Source of the DNA: Halichoerus grypus
Lineage: Eukaryota; Chordata; Mammalia; Carnivora; Phocidae
Length of the DNA stretch: 64,000 nucleotides
Assembly: GCF_964656455.1 (NCBI RefSeq)
Contig: NC_135722.1
Location: 48,688,628-48,752,627, forward strand
Direction: 5' to 3'
The notes under the pieces were generated by a model. That model ran no database searches. It worked only from the letters and a program-made list of their open reading frames with translations, and had not been told where the DNA came from. A program made the position numbers and the translations under genes. Shown here piece by piece: positions 36,135 to 46,883 of the stretch (positions within the stretch are counted from its first letter, which is position 1; each line of letters begins with the position of its first letter).

Positions 36135-36585
36135 AAGAAATCAGAAAGGGAGACAAACCAAGAGAGACTCTTTTTTTTTAAAAATTTTTTTTTTTTTAAG
36201 ATTTTATTTATTTGTGAGAGAGACAATGAGAGACAGAGAGCATGAGAGGGAGGAGGGTCAGAGGGAGAAGCAGACTCCCTGTTGAGCAGGGAGCCTGATG
36301 TGGGACTCGATCCCGAGACTCCAGGATCATGACCTGAGCCGAAGGCAGTCGCTTAACCAACTGAGCCACCCAGGCGCCCCCAAGAGAGACTCTTAACTAC
36401 AGGAAACAAACAGGGTTGCTGGAGGGGAGGTGGGTGGGGGGATGGGGTAACTGGGTGATGGGCATTAAGGAGGGCACATGATGTGATGAGCACTGGGTAT
36501 TATATGCAACTGATGAATAACTGAATTCTACATCTGAAACTAATGATGTACTATATGTTGGCTAATTGAATTTAAATTTAAAAAA
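36135..36585 (+). mobile_element. Very short LINE-1 3'-end insertion carrying a SINE
   Basis: L1 3'UTR from 'aaagggagacaaacc' to 'ctatatgttggctaattg' plus an A-rich tail, about 240 bp once the SINE is removed. A perfect 13-bp TSD, tgacataatctga, lies at 36122-36134 and 36586-36598. Confidence 0.93.
36173..36380 (-). repeat. CAN-SINE nested in the short L1
   Basis: Antisense CAN-SINE ending 'gagccacccaggcgccccc'. A perfect 14-bp TSD, caagagagactctt, lies at 36159-36172 and 36381-36394. The L1 text resumes directly after it. Confidence 0.95.
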
Positions 36586-36598
36586 TGACATAATCTGA

Positions 36599-37313
36599 TT
36601 TGTATTTATGAAGGTCAATCTGTATATTAAGGAGAAACAGATTATTGTGGGACAAAAGTGAAAAGGGAAAGACCAATTAGGAAGCTATTGTAGAGCAACA
36701 GGCAACAGATTATGATGACTTGGACTAAGATACTTTTAGGGGACACCAAAAGAAGTGCACATATTTGGAATATACTGTATAGATGAAGCCAAGAGGATTT
36801 ATTTACTTATTGGGGCAGTAAGGCAAAAAACGAAAACAATGTATATAAGTTTATTTTGATCAGCTGCATGGATGGTGCTTATTGATTTAGATTTAAAAAG
36901 AATGAGGAAGGAAGAGATTGGCAGGAGAATGTATCAAGAATTATGTTTTAGATTAAGTTTGAAATTCCTATTAGACATGGCAAATGGGCAATTAGATATA
37001 TGAGCCTGTGGTTTATGGAAGTAGTCAGGTCTTTGGCCATCAACAGTGTGTAGGTGGTATTTAAATCTATGCAAATAGATTAATTACTCAGGAAGAGATT
37101 ATTGAATGAGAAGAAAGAGAGGTCTGTATTTGTACCAAGTGGAAGTTCTAAATTCAGAAAGAGAAGGGGATTCAATAAGGTGAAGAGAGTTAAGGGAAGA
37201 AGGAGGAAAACCAAGTGTGTGTTGGAATCTGGAAGCCAAGAGAAGAAACAGTTTCAAGAGGAAGGGAATAGTCAACTGTGTCGAAGTTGCTGAAAGGTCA
37301 AGGAGGAAGATAC
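36599..37313. other. No gene seen
   Basis: Nothing recognised. A lysine/arginine-rich 63-codon frame at 37102-37293 reflects purine-rich sequence. Confidence 0.4.
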
Positions 37314-37329
37314 AGAAATGACCACTTTA

Positions 37330-37545
37330 CGAGTGCCTGGGTGGCTCATTCAGTTAAGCCACCCACTCTTGATTTCAGCTCAGATCATGATCTCAGGTCC
37401 TGGGATCGAGCCCTGCGTGTTGGGTTCTGCGCTCAGCAGGGAGTCTGCATGAGGGTTTTCTCCCTCTGCCCCTCCGCTTCTCCCCACTCCCGCTTGTGAT
37501 CTCTCACTCTCTAAAATAAATAAATAAATCTTAAAAAAAAAAGAA
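37330..37545 (+). repeat. CAN-SINE, sense
   Basis: Head 'gcctgggtggctcattcag', CT-rich body and (aaat)n tail. A perfect 16-bp TSD, agaaatgaccacttta, lies at 37314-37329 and 37546-37561. Confidence 0.95.
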
Positions 37546-37561
37546 AGAAATGACCACTTTA

Positions 37562-39194
37562 TTTGAAACAGCAATGATGACTTTGACAAAGAACAGGTCC
37601 ATGGAAAGAAATAAGAGCTTGATTGGAAATGGGATAATATGTGAATAGAAAATCAGCAGAGGAGGAAGTTGGCATAGACACACCTTTTAAGATTTTTTAT
37701 CTCCCTGAAGAGAAGCTGAAAAAATGGGTCAGTACCTGAAGAGGATGTGGAGCCTTGGAAAGGGTTCTTTATGATGGGATAATTAGAGGATATTTGTATC
37801 CTTGTGGTTATCACCCAGAAGAGAAGAAAATGGTTTCAGATTAAAGAGATTCTGCAGGAGAAAAATCTTTGGTAAGTGAGTGAGACTGGGATTCAGAGTA
37901 CAAGTGAAGGGGTCAGCCTTTAATAGACAGATGTAAAGGGGGAAAATCAAACATAAACATGAAGGTTCATACAGGTGGGTGGGAGGTTTGAAGAGGGGAA
38001 CATAAGGGGCTGCCCTTTCTTACTTCCCTTGCCCTTCTTACCACATACTTCACTTTCTGTTCCAAGTAAGGTACATATGGGGTAAGGTCATCAGCTGAGA
38101 CTGAAGGTGTGAAATAGTCATTTTCAGAAAGGAAACAAGACTGGGTTCAGAAGGTGCAGTAGTATACTATGTTCTGGAGGGCATGGGTGAGTATTGCAAA
38201 AAATGCCTAAATTAAAAATTACTTTACCAGTTGAATATATTCATGATCAAATTACCAGTGGGTTTTTAAGATGTAGATGACAGAAATATCTTCAGAGAGA
38301 CTAAGGAGAGAAAGAAGCTACAACTGAATAGATAGACAAGAAATGTAGCTTAATACTACATTTATGAGACATAATATATGATTTTAAAAATAGAAGAAAT
38401 TAATGGAGAAGAAGTATTTTAAAATATTACTAAGAAGGTGGCAACTTTGAGAAAAAGTTAAAACTTCACCATACCAAGATAAATTAGAAATTTATTCTAA
38501 AAGTTAAATGCAAATTATAAAATTAGGAAGAAAAAATATATATAAATTGTTCCCTAAAGAGAGAATAGAAAATTATATCCTAGCAGTAAAATCACTGAAA
38601 GAAAACAGAAAAGAAGGATAGATTTCACTACATAAATATTTTCAGTACTTCTCTGTCTAAAAATCCTTACCATGGAGATATTAAAAAATAAAAGATTCAT
38701 GAAGTTATTACCACAAATATAACAAGGTATCAGCATCCCTAATCTGTAAAGAATTCCAACAACTCAAAAAGAAAAATATAAATTAATTATGCAAATTAAA
38801 TATATTTAAATGTTATACTTAATAAATTAGTAAAAGCTGTTTATATACTAAACTTAATATGAAAAAAGATGTAATGGATTGAGTACACTTATATGTTGCT
38901 GGTAAAAATGCAAAATGTTTAACATATTAAAATCAGTTCATCTTTTTATATCAAGAATACTAAATAGAATATTAAATAGATTTTGACTTTGGTTTTAATA
39001 TTTCCACTCACAAGAATTTATTCTAAAGGAAAATCAGTCATATATCCAGAGGTCAACATTGCTATTTTTAGACACACACACACACACACTAAATGTATAA
39101 CAGTGATGAAATAGCCAATTCTATTACAAAGCATCCATATGATATAATATTATGTCATCACATAAAAATATTTTCAAGGCTATTTATTCATGTA
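37562..39194. other. No gene seen; short (CA)n near 39073-39089
   Basis: Unique or very old sequence, strongly AT-rich from 38200 to 39100. No gene or datable repeat recognised. Confidence 0.4.
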
Positions 39195-39465
39195 AGAATT
39201 AAGATTTATTAAATACTCATTATATGCCAGGTGCTATTCTAAATGTCTTACATTTATATTTGCTAATTTATTTAATCCTCACAATGACTATGGAGTAGAT
39301 CTAACTATTACTGCCAATTTACAGTTTAGAGATGTGTGACAGGTACAGAGAGGTTAAGAAATATGCTCAAAGTTATATAAGTAAGTGGGGATATATTGAA
39401 TTCAAACCTCAGTACTCTGACAACTGACCCCAGACTCTCTCTTTGTTACTGCTCTATATGGCTGC
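39195..39465 (-). repeat. MIR element, antisense, nearly full length
   Basis: 'tatatgccaggtgctattct', 'tttaatcctcacaatgact', 'ccaatttacagtttagag' and 'cagagaggttaagaaatatg' follow the reverse-complement MIR consensus in order. Confidence 0.85.
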
Positions 39466-39638
39466 CATATAATGTAGGGGGAAAATTCACTATGTATTAA
39501 TAAGTGAAAAAAATCTCTATTTTATGTGCACATATCAACTCAGTAAAATGCATGCCTGCATAGAAAATGTATCTAAATGTGTGGAGGTTATCTCTGGATA
39601 AGATTTTAGTTAGTTTTTGCCTTTCTTTTAGTATTCTT

Positions 39639-39832
39639 TTTTTTAAGATTTTATTTATTTATTTGACAGAGAGAGACACAGTGAGAGAGGGGACACAAGC
39701 AGAGGGAGTGGGAGAGGGAGAAGCAGGCCTCCCGCTGAGCAGGGAGCCCGATGCAGGGCTCAATCCCAGGACCCTGGGATCATGACCCGAGCCAAAGGCA
39801 GACGCTTAATGACTGAGCCACCCAGGTGCCCC
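39639..39832 (-). repeat. CAN-SINE
   Basis: Antisense, ending 'gagccacccaggtgcccc'. A perfect 15-bp TSD, tcttttagtattctt, lies at 39624-39638 and 39833-39847. Confidence 0.95.
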
Positions 39833-39847
39833 TCTTTTAGTATTCTT

Positions 39848-40649
39848 AATTTTATTAATTTTTTCCAAAAAACTCCTTAGTGTTACTCCTTAGTGTTAGA
39901 TGAAACAATGCTGTTTTATTTTTTTTAAGAGAAAACATTAACGAATTTCCAAAAAGAGCAATATTTTTATTCCCCAAAATAGTGCCATTCAGATGAACCA
40001 TGTTATTTTGAAATTTCAAAACAACTTGTCCCATCCTTTCCAGCACAAATACACATCCACAGACTCACACATCCACACATATCAAGCATAGGAACCCTTT
40101 GCAAGCGTAGGGACATTTCAAGACAGAAACCAGTTCTGTTTGTTTGTTTTGTTTATTGCCAAGGAATAAGCATAGTTGTTTCCCATGGACCTTGCTAATG
40201 AGATACCTTTCTATTTTATTTATTTCAGTAATATTTGGATTTTAGGAGGTATAAAAAATCTCCATGTCAAAAACAAAGACAAACAAAAATACCTGTTTGA
40301 GGATCCAGCTGTTTTCTATAATGGCTGTTTGGAAAAAGGACGAGAGAACATGATACAAATACATATAATATACTACTGGTTAATTAGGCTGCCTACATGA
40401 TCTTTGAACAAGGCCAGTTGGTCTAAGATTTGTGCAAATCTCAAGGTCTGCTCCCCTGATGTGGGCCTTGCTTAGGCTTCCCACTTGAAACTTTCTTTTC
40501 TTTGGTTCATATGTTGGTCCAGTATGGACTACCCAGTCAGAGGTCATGTCCAAAATTGGCTAAAGCTCCTAGCCTCATTTAACTCAGTAGCTAAATGGGA
40601 AAACAGAGAGCAAATTTTAAATAGAGTGTGAATCATTTTTTTACAAATT
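39848..40649. other. No gene seen
   Basis: No recognised repeat or gene. Confidence 0.4.
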
Positions 40650-41860
40650 ACCTGATGGAAAAAAGATTTAAAAGAGCATTTGATCATGAAATATCACCTT
40701 AAACATGTCAGAATGGCTAGGATCAAAAAGACAAGAGATAAGTGTTGGCGAGGATGTGGTGGGAATATAAATTGGTGCAGCTACCAATACTAGAAACAGT
40801 ATGAAGATTCTTCAAAAAATTAAAACAGAAATACTATATGATTCAGTAGTTCCACTACTGGGTACTTACCCAAAGAAAATGAAAACACTAATTCATAAAG
40901 ACATAAACGTCCCTGTGTTTATTGCTGCATTATTTACAATAGTCAAGATAATGAAAGCAACCCAAGTACCTGTTGATAGATGAATGGATAAAGAAGATGT
41001 GGTGTGTATATATATACAGTGGAATATTAATGAGCCATAAAAGGAATGAAATCTTGCCATTTATGACAACATGGATGGACGTTGAGGGTATAATGCTAAG
41101 TGAAGTAAGTCAGAGAAAGACAAATAACATATGATTTCACTTATATGTGGAATTTTAAAAAAACAAAATGAAAGAACAAATAAAGATATAGATGTAGTGA
41201 AAAGAAGGGCCACATGCACCCCAATGTTAATAGGAGCGATGTCCACAATAGCCAAACTGTGGAAAGATCTGGGATGCCCTTCAACAAACGAATGGATAAA
41301 GAAGATGTGGTCCATATATACAATGGAATATCCTTAGCCATCAGAAAGGATGAATACCCAAATTTTGCATCAACATGGATGGAACTGGAAGAGATTATGC
41401 TAAGTGAAATAAGTCAAGCAGAGAAAGTCAATTATCATATGGTTTCACTTATTTGTGGAACATAAGGAATAGCATGGAGGACATTAGGAGAAGGAAGAAA
41501 AAATAAAGGGGGGAAATCAGAGGGGGAGAAGAACCATGAGAGACTATGGACTCTGGAAAACAAACTGAGGGTTTTAGAGGGGAGGAGGTTGGGGGATGGG
41601 TTAGCCCAGTGATGGCTATTAAGGAGGGCATGTATTGCATGGAGCACTGGATGTTATACACAAACAATGAATCATGGAACACTACATCAAAAACTAATGA
41701 TGTACTGTATGGTGACTAACATAACATAATAAAAAAAAAAGAAAGAAACAACAAAAACAGACTATAAATACAGAGAATAAACTGGTGGTTACCAGAGCAC
41801 GGTGGGGGGAATAAGTGCTCCGAGATATAGTCTTAAATTTACTAGAATGTATAAAATGAT
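40650..41860 (+). mobile_element. Older LINE-1 fragment, split by a younger L1
   Basis: Diverged ORF2 end ('gtcagaatggctaggatc', 'gttggcgaggatgtggtg', 'ccactactgggtacttaccc') runs to about 41180. The 3'UTR resumes at about 41753 ('aataaactggtggttaccag') after the nested element. The distal end is approximate. Confidence 0.8.
41181..41740 (+). mobile_element. LINE-1 3'-end insertion nested in the older L1
   Basis: Last part of ORF2 ('gatgtagtgaaaagaagggc') plus a 3'UTR of the 'catcaaaaactaatgatg' subfamily and poly-A. An approximate TSD, gaaagaacaa (from 41170) against gaaagaaacaa (from 41741), flanks it. Confidence 0.88.
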
Positions 41861-42589
41861 GAAGAGATTAAAAAAATGGTTGAATGATGAGTCTAATGAA
41901 GAATAAATAAATTTAACATGGTATATTATTTTTAAATTGTACTACTTGACTGAATTTCCTAGAATTTCAGGTAGATATTGCATCTACACTAATGTAATGG
42001 AATAGAAATATTATCTGAAATCCAAAAATAAAACAATATTTGCCACATACCTCCAAATTCTAAACATGAGAGAGGACTTACATGGAGGTGATCAATAGAG
42101 GATTTATAGGCATTAAACCTTAAACCCTTCTAGGGTATAAAAGAGAGATAGTTGAAAGCTGGTAGAGAGGAATACCCTGAAGATATGTTTCAGGGTAGTC
42201 TTTCACTCCTCCTTCCATGAGAAAATAAGGTGCTTCCCCTCACCTTAAGTGACAAGAGCTTCAAAAGTACTACTGGAGAACTTCATGTGTCTTATCTGGA
42301 ATTTGATGAATGTTACAATAAGAACTTCTTCATAAATAAAAAAATCTAAAGGTCAATTATGGACTTGTATAGTCTCCCTAGTTGAAGAGACAGCATTCCA
42401 CACTCCCAGAATTTAACAAAATAGGATCAAGCATGACTCCAATTAGCCATATGTGAATCCTATAGAAAAGAATCAGCCAAGATGTTTTGTAAAGGTGACT
42501 CAGGCCAATAGAACCACCTGGTAGGTTTAGGTGACCTCCCAACAGAGGGGTAAGCTATTAAGGGGGAGTCATATGTGACCAGCTAAAAG
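41861..42589. other. No gene seen
   Basis: Unique-looking sequence. The last ~110 bp may be the diverged outer part of the LTR that follows. Confidence 0.4.
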
Positions 42590-42840
42590 AGTTAGGGCCT
42601 TTAAAGGGGTGATTAAGTTAAATTTGGTCATTATGGTGGGCCGTAGTCTAATCTGAGTGGTGTCCTTATAAGAAAAGGAAAGTTAGACACACAAAGAGAT
42701 ATATGGGTACATGCACACGGAAGAAAGGCCCCGTGAGGACACAGAGAGAAGGCAGCCATATGCAAACCAAGTAGAGAGGACTCAGGAGAAACCAAACCTG
42801 CCAATACCTTGATCTTGGACTTATGTCTTTTACTTTCTCT
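42590..42840 (+). repeat. MaLR-type LTR fragment (MLT1-like)
   Basis: 'ggtgattaagttaaatttgg', 'ggtgtccttataagaaaagg', 'gaggacacagagagaaggc' and 'ccaataccttgatcttgga' follow the MLT1 LTR in order. Both ends are missing. Confidence 0.8.
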
Positions 42841-43243
42841 TTTCTCTCTTTTCTTTCTCTTTTCCTTCTTTCCACCCAACCCCCATTTGCCAATCTCACC
42901 CCAATTCAGTGATTAATTTTTCCTATCCAAAATATTTCTGGTGGTTGTTCACACCAGCCACTTTCAGTACCAAATCTTATAATAATATTTTGGAGCTCTT
43001 GTCGCTATCATCAAACCCAAAAGTTTCTAAAATTGGTTTAAATATTATGCTATTGTCCTCCAACCTTCTCGGGCTGACAGCTCTCTATAGCTCCGTATCC
43101 ACTTGGAAGAAGATTAGCAGCAATTCTATTCAGATTCCTTTCACTGTGGGTTTGGTGAAATGGCAATGAGACTTATTCAAGTTCTTCATGTATATGAAGC
43201 AATTTTAATTTTTATTACCTCACCACCACTGCACACTCTCTTG
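42841..43243. other. No gene seen
   Basis: No recognised gene or repeat. Confidence 0.4.
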
Positions 43244-43327
43244 AGAAAGGAAAAGAAAGAAAGAAAGAAAAAAAGAAAGAAAGAAAGAAAGAAAGAAAGA
43301 GAAAGAAAGAGAAAGAAAGAAAGAAAG

Positions 43328-43386
<59 letters not shown>

Positions 43387-43409
43387 AAAAGAAAGAACGA
43401 AAGAAAGAA
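43244..43409. repeat. (AAAG)n microsatellite, about 165 bp
   Basis: Long GAAA/AAAG tetranucleotide tract with a few interruptions. The lysine/arginine- and phenylalanine/serine-rich open frames on its two strands are artefacts of the repeat. Confidence 0.97.
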
Positions 43410-43666
43410 TTCTGAAAGGATAAAATTGAAATGTTGGCAGGACTTATTCCTGGAGGGGGAATCATATGTGATTTTATTTTATTTTTTTAATAATTCTCAC
43501 ATTATTCCTTCCATAATCAGAAAAGGAAACATTTAATTTTATTTTCTGAGGTTGAATTCACCTGTCCTCTGTACTCCCTCCAAAACAAAGAATGATAAAT
43601 TTGAAAGCACTCTCACACTTATTGGTATTAGAGATTGCAGACAGCTACAAAGATGAGGAGGGTATG

Positions 43667-43779
43667 TGTAGTGATCCGAAGGGGCACCTGCACCCCAATG
43701 GTTATAGCAGCAATGTCCACAATAGCCAAACTGTGGAAAGAGCCCAGATGTCCATCGACAGATAAATGGATAAAGATGT

Positions 43780-43815
<36 letters not shown>

Positions 43816-44236
43816 ATGGAATATTACACAGCCATCGAAAAATGAAATCTTGCCATTTGCAACAACGTGGATGGAACTAGAAGGTATTATGCTAAGTGAA
43901 ATAAGTCAATCAGAGAAATACAATTATCATATGATCTCACTGATATGTGGAATTTGAGAAACAAGGCAGAGGATCGTAGGGGAAGAAAGGAAAAAATGAA
44001 ACAAGACAAAACCAGAGAGGGAGACAAACCATAAGAGACTCTTAATCTCAGGAAACAAACTGAGGGTTGCTGGTGGGGGAGTGGGGTGGGGAGATGGGGT
44101 GGCTGGGTGATGGACATTGGAGAGGGTATGTGTTGTGGTGAGCACTGTGTGTTGTGTAAGACTGATGAATCACAGACCTATACCCCTGAAACAAATAAGA
44201 CATTATATGTTAATAATAAAAAAATACTAAAAAAAA
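43667..44236 (+). mobile_element. LINE-1 3'-end insertion
   Basis: ORF2 end from 'gatccgaaggggcacctgca' onward, then a 3'UTR of the 'cccctgaaacaaataagac' subfamily and poly-A. The flanks aaagatgaggagggtatg (43649-43666) and aaagatgagggtatg (44237-44251) form a TSD differing by one 3-bp indel. A (TG)n tract lies at about 43781-43811. Confidence 0.9.
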
Positions 44237-44251
44237 AAAGATGAGGGTATG

Positions 44252-45063
44252 AGAAACAATTAGGTGACACATGAAATTGGCCTGAGATAAAGTAGTACTT
44301 AGTAAAGGGGGGAGAAGGAATCGGATTCAATACTATTGGTAGAGAATTCTACATGGTCAAGCTTATTTGTCACAGACAACAGACACACATACAAACAGAC
44401 AATTGTACATACTTGCATGCTCTTTTATACTTGCAGGTGCTATGCATAAAATCATGCACCAAAAAATGGAGGAAAGAGAAAAGAGAAAGAAGAAAGGAAG
44501 ATAGATAGATCCCAGAAGACACACTTATGTCTGAATGGAATGCTGGCTTTTTAACCAGTTACTCTTGATTTAGTCAGGAATGTGGAAACAGAACCTCAAC
44601 TAGCCCATAGGTGACTGTATGACAACTTGGGCTTCCCAGCTCATTTAGTGGGTGAAGGATGCTAGAAATATGTTCAGGGAGATTAATCAAATTTTTTTTC
44701 TTGGTCCAACATTTCAAGGGTGAAATTACTTTCCCTTGATATATTTCCCTCAGGGAAGAACTGCAGAAAGAGACCATTAGACGACAAAAGAGTGCAACTC
44801 CCCTTAGGACAGAGCATGACTCTCTCTTGTCCCAGAGGTAATGAAATCTTCTAAGGAAGGCATGAAGGTTTACTCATATTGTGATGTTCTGGACACAGCA
44901 CTTGCACAAAGTAGGCATTTAATGAATATTTGTGGAGAAAAAAATCAACCGAGGCATATAAAGTGAGGGAAAGAAAGGATGAGAAGAGTAGAGCTATTGT
45001 TGTCAATCACAATCTTCCAAGTGCTTAAGAAAAATGTCAGAAATCACTGCCTCTGAAGGTAGA
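44252..45063. other. 3' flank of the inverted OR2D3-like gene; MIR tail
   Basis: A MIR-like end ('cacttgcacaaagtaggc', 'atttaatgaatatttg') lies at about 44880-44935. Bases 45045-45063 match the 3' flank of the OR at 15315 in inverted orientation ('tcactgcctctga'). There is no other gene. Confidence 0.45.
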
Positions 45064-45969
45064 CTATCTTCTAACCAGGTTCCTGAGAGCCCCCTTCACA
45101 TCCTTGTTCCTCAGGCTGTAAATGATGGGGTTCAACATGGAAGTCATAACTGAATAGAACACAGAGATGACCTGATCCTTTTCATTCATTGTCTTGGAAT
45201 TGGGTCTCATGTAGGCAAATATTCCAGAGCCATAGTAGAGAACCACAACAGTGAGATGGGAGCCACAGGTAGAGAAGATCTTGAGCCTCCCTTCCCCTGA
45301 CTGCATCTGAATCACTGTGGAGATAATAGGCCAGTAGGAGACAAGGATGAGGGAGAGAAGTGCTAAGGGGATAATCACACCTATTGAAAAGAGGGCCATC
45401 TCAGCCTTGTATATGTCTGCTGAAGCCAGCTTCAGGAGTGCAGGAAGTTCACAAAAATAATGATTAATTACATTCTGGTAGGGAAGACAAAGTGTAAATG
45501 CACTGTCCACTGAACATACAAATGCCCCACTGATCCAAGACACTATGACCAACTGGACACAAACCCTCTGGGCCATGACAGTGGAATAATGCAGGGGCTT
45601 GCAGACAGCCACAGAATGGTCATAAGACATCACTGCCAGAAGTGCACACTCTGTACACCCTGCGAGAAGGAAGACAATCATCTGTAGTGAGCATCCAGCA
45701 GAGGAAATGGTTTTCCTTTTTACAAGGAAGTGGATCAACATCTGAGGAACAATGCTGAGGTCAGCAAAGGACAAGTTTTTGAGGAAGAAGTACATGGGAG
45801 TGTGAAGTTGAGAGTCAGTCTGAATAAGGATTATTATGAGCAGGTTTCCAAACACAGAGAGAAGGTAAATGATCAGGAAAACACAGAACAGCAAGATCTG
45901 GATCTTTGGATCCTGTGAAAATCCCAGCAAGATAAATTCAGCCACAGAAGTTTGGTTTCCTTCTCCCAT
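45064..45969 (-). CDS. OR2D3: Olfactory receptor, OR2D3-like, open (301 aa) but lacking the DRY motif; probable pseudogene
   Basis: Open frame on the minus strand with clear OR2D3 similarity: MGEGNQT start, [33 protein letters not shown] and [16 protein letters not shown]. Three lesions stand out. DRY at the end of TM3 reads D-H-S (residues 117-119; codons at 45613-45621). Four residues (CFST in the paralogs) are missing after LSFADL near 45755, in TM2. Two residues are missing before NVINHYFCE in the second extracellular loop. All are in frame, so length and stop are preserved. DRY is needed for G-protein coupling in class A GPCRs, so I infer it is non-functional or strongly altered. It shares the start context 'aataaacatcaatggg', the TSMLNP/TSMMNP TM7 signature and 3' flank with the gene at 15315, suggesting an inverted duplication. 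Candidate splice acceptors lie just upstream of the ATG (for example the AG at complement 45990-45991). Confidence 0.88.
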   Translation of the reverse strand: MGEGNQTSVAEFILLGFSQDPKIQILLFCVFLIIYLLSVFGNLLIIILIQTDSQLHTPMYFFLKNLSFADLSIVPQMLIHFLVKRKTISSAGCSLQMIVFLLAGCTECALLAVMSYDHSVAVCKPLHYSTVMAQRVCVQLVIVSWISGAFVCSVDSAFTLCLPYQNVINHYFCELPALLKLASADIYKAEMALFSIGVIIPLALLSLILVSYWPIISTVIQMQSGEGRLKIFSTCGSHLTVVVLYYGSGIFAYMRPNSKTMNEKDQVISVFYSVMTSMLNPIIYSLRNKDVKGALRNLVRR

Positions 45970-46814
45970 TGATGTTTATTCCTGTTTACCTGTCATCAGA
46001 AAGAAAACACATGCATTCTGAATGTTCAGTTTTCACAAGCTGTATAAACAACACAATGATAGTGAGTGTACCTTGTTGGACTATTGGCTTTCAGATGCTT
46101 CCTAGTACATGTGCCAGTTAGCATTAGGATGCATATTGTTGTTACATAGTTTTTAAGCACATTTTTCCTTGCTTGATCCATTTGGTAGGCTGAGTATTAC
46201 ACCCAATACGGCTTCTCAAATAATCCTGATGTCAACATATTTACATATTGCTAAATTACTACGAAGTTTTATCAGAGGAATTGTCTTTGATTCAATTTAA
46301 TTTTTTTCTTCTCAATAAATATTTCGTATTTACCTGAATTAGCAGTCTGAGAATGAGGTGAACTTGTTTAGTCAATAAAAACCACTTTTGTTTTTATAAT
46401 TCAAAATCAAAACACAGAGGTCAATGACAAATTTGTTTATCATAGAGTAGGAAGTTCAAATTTGGTTTAAAGAATCAACAGGTAAATTGCAGCTATTAGT
46501 TCTTGCTTTTTCCCATAGCATTTTTAAAAGAGGCTTCTTAAGTAGCAATCAAACAGGGTAAAGGAAGAAAAGAAAAATTTATATCCATGGATCATAATCC
46601 TGGCCCTGGTACAAATATTTCACATGACAAAGAGGAAAAGTAGCATGAAAAAATGTGACATTCAAAAATGTAACATAATGATACTTGAGTGTCTACGGTC
46701 CTGTTCAACATCAACAAAAAAAGCCAGTACTAAGCAGGAGCTTGAACTTCTGAACTGGATATTAGTGAATTTTACAGTTCCATAACACCTAATCTCAGCT
46801 CACCTCTGACCTCC
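45970..46814. other. Upstream region of the inverted OR2D3-like gene
   Basis: No repeat recognised. It should contain the promoter or 5' exon of the minus-strand OR if that locus is transcribed. Confidence 0.35.
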
Positions 46815-46883
46815 AGCTGTAGTGGACAATTCTGTTGTAGTGGTAGGGAAGACAAAGTGTAGCTGTAGTGGACAATTCTGTTG
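46815..46883. repeat. Short duplication with an OR-derived spacer
   Basis: The 23-bp unit beginning 'agctgtagtggacaattctg' occurs at 46815-46837 and 46861-46883. The spacer (46842-46861) contains ggtagggaagacaaagtgta, identical to 45477-45496 inside the neighbouring OR coding sequence. Confidence 0.85.

Noticed and set aside
43160..43465. Lysine/arginine-rich (plus) and Phe/Ser-rich (minus) proteins
   Set aside because: They are translations of the (AAAG)n microsatellite.
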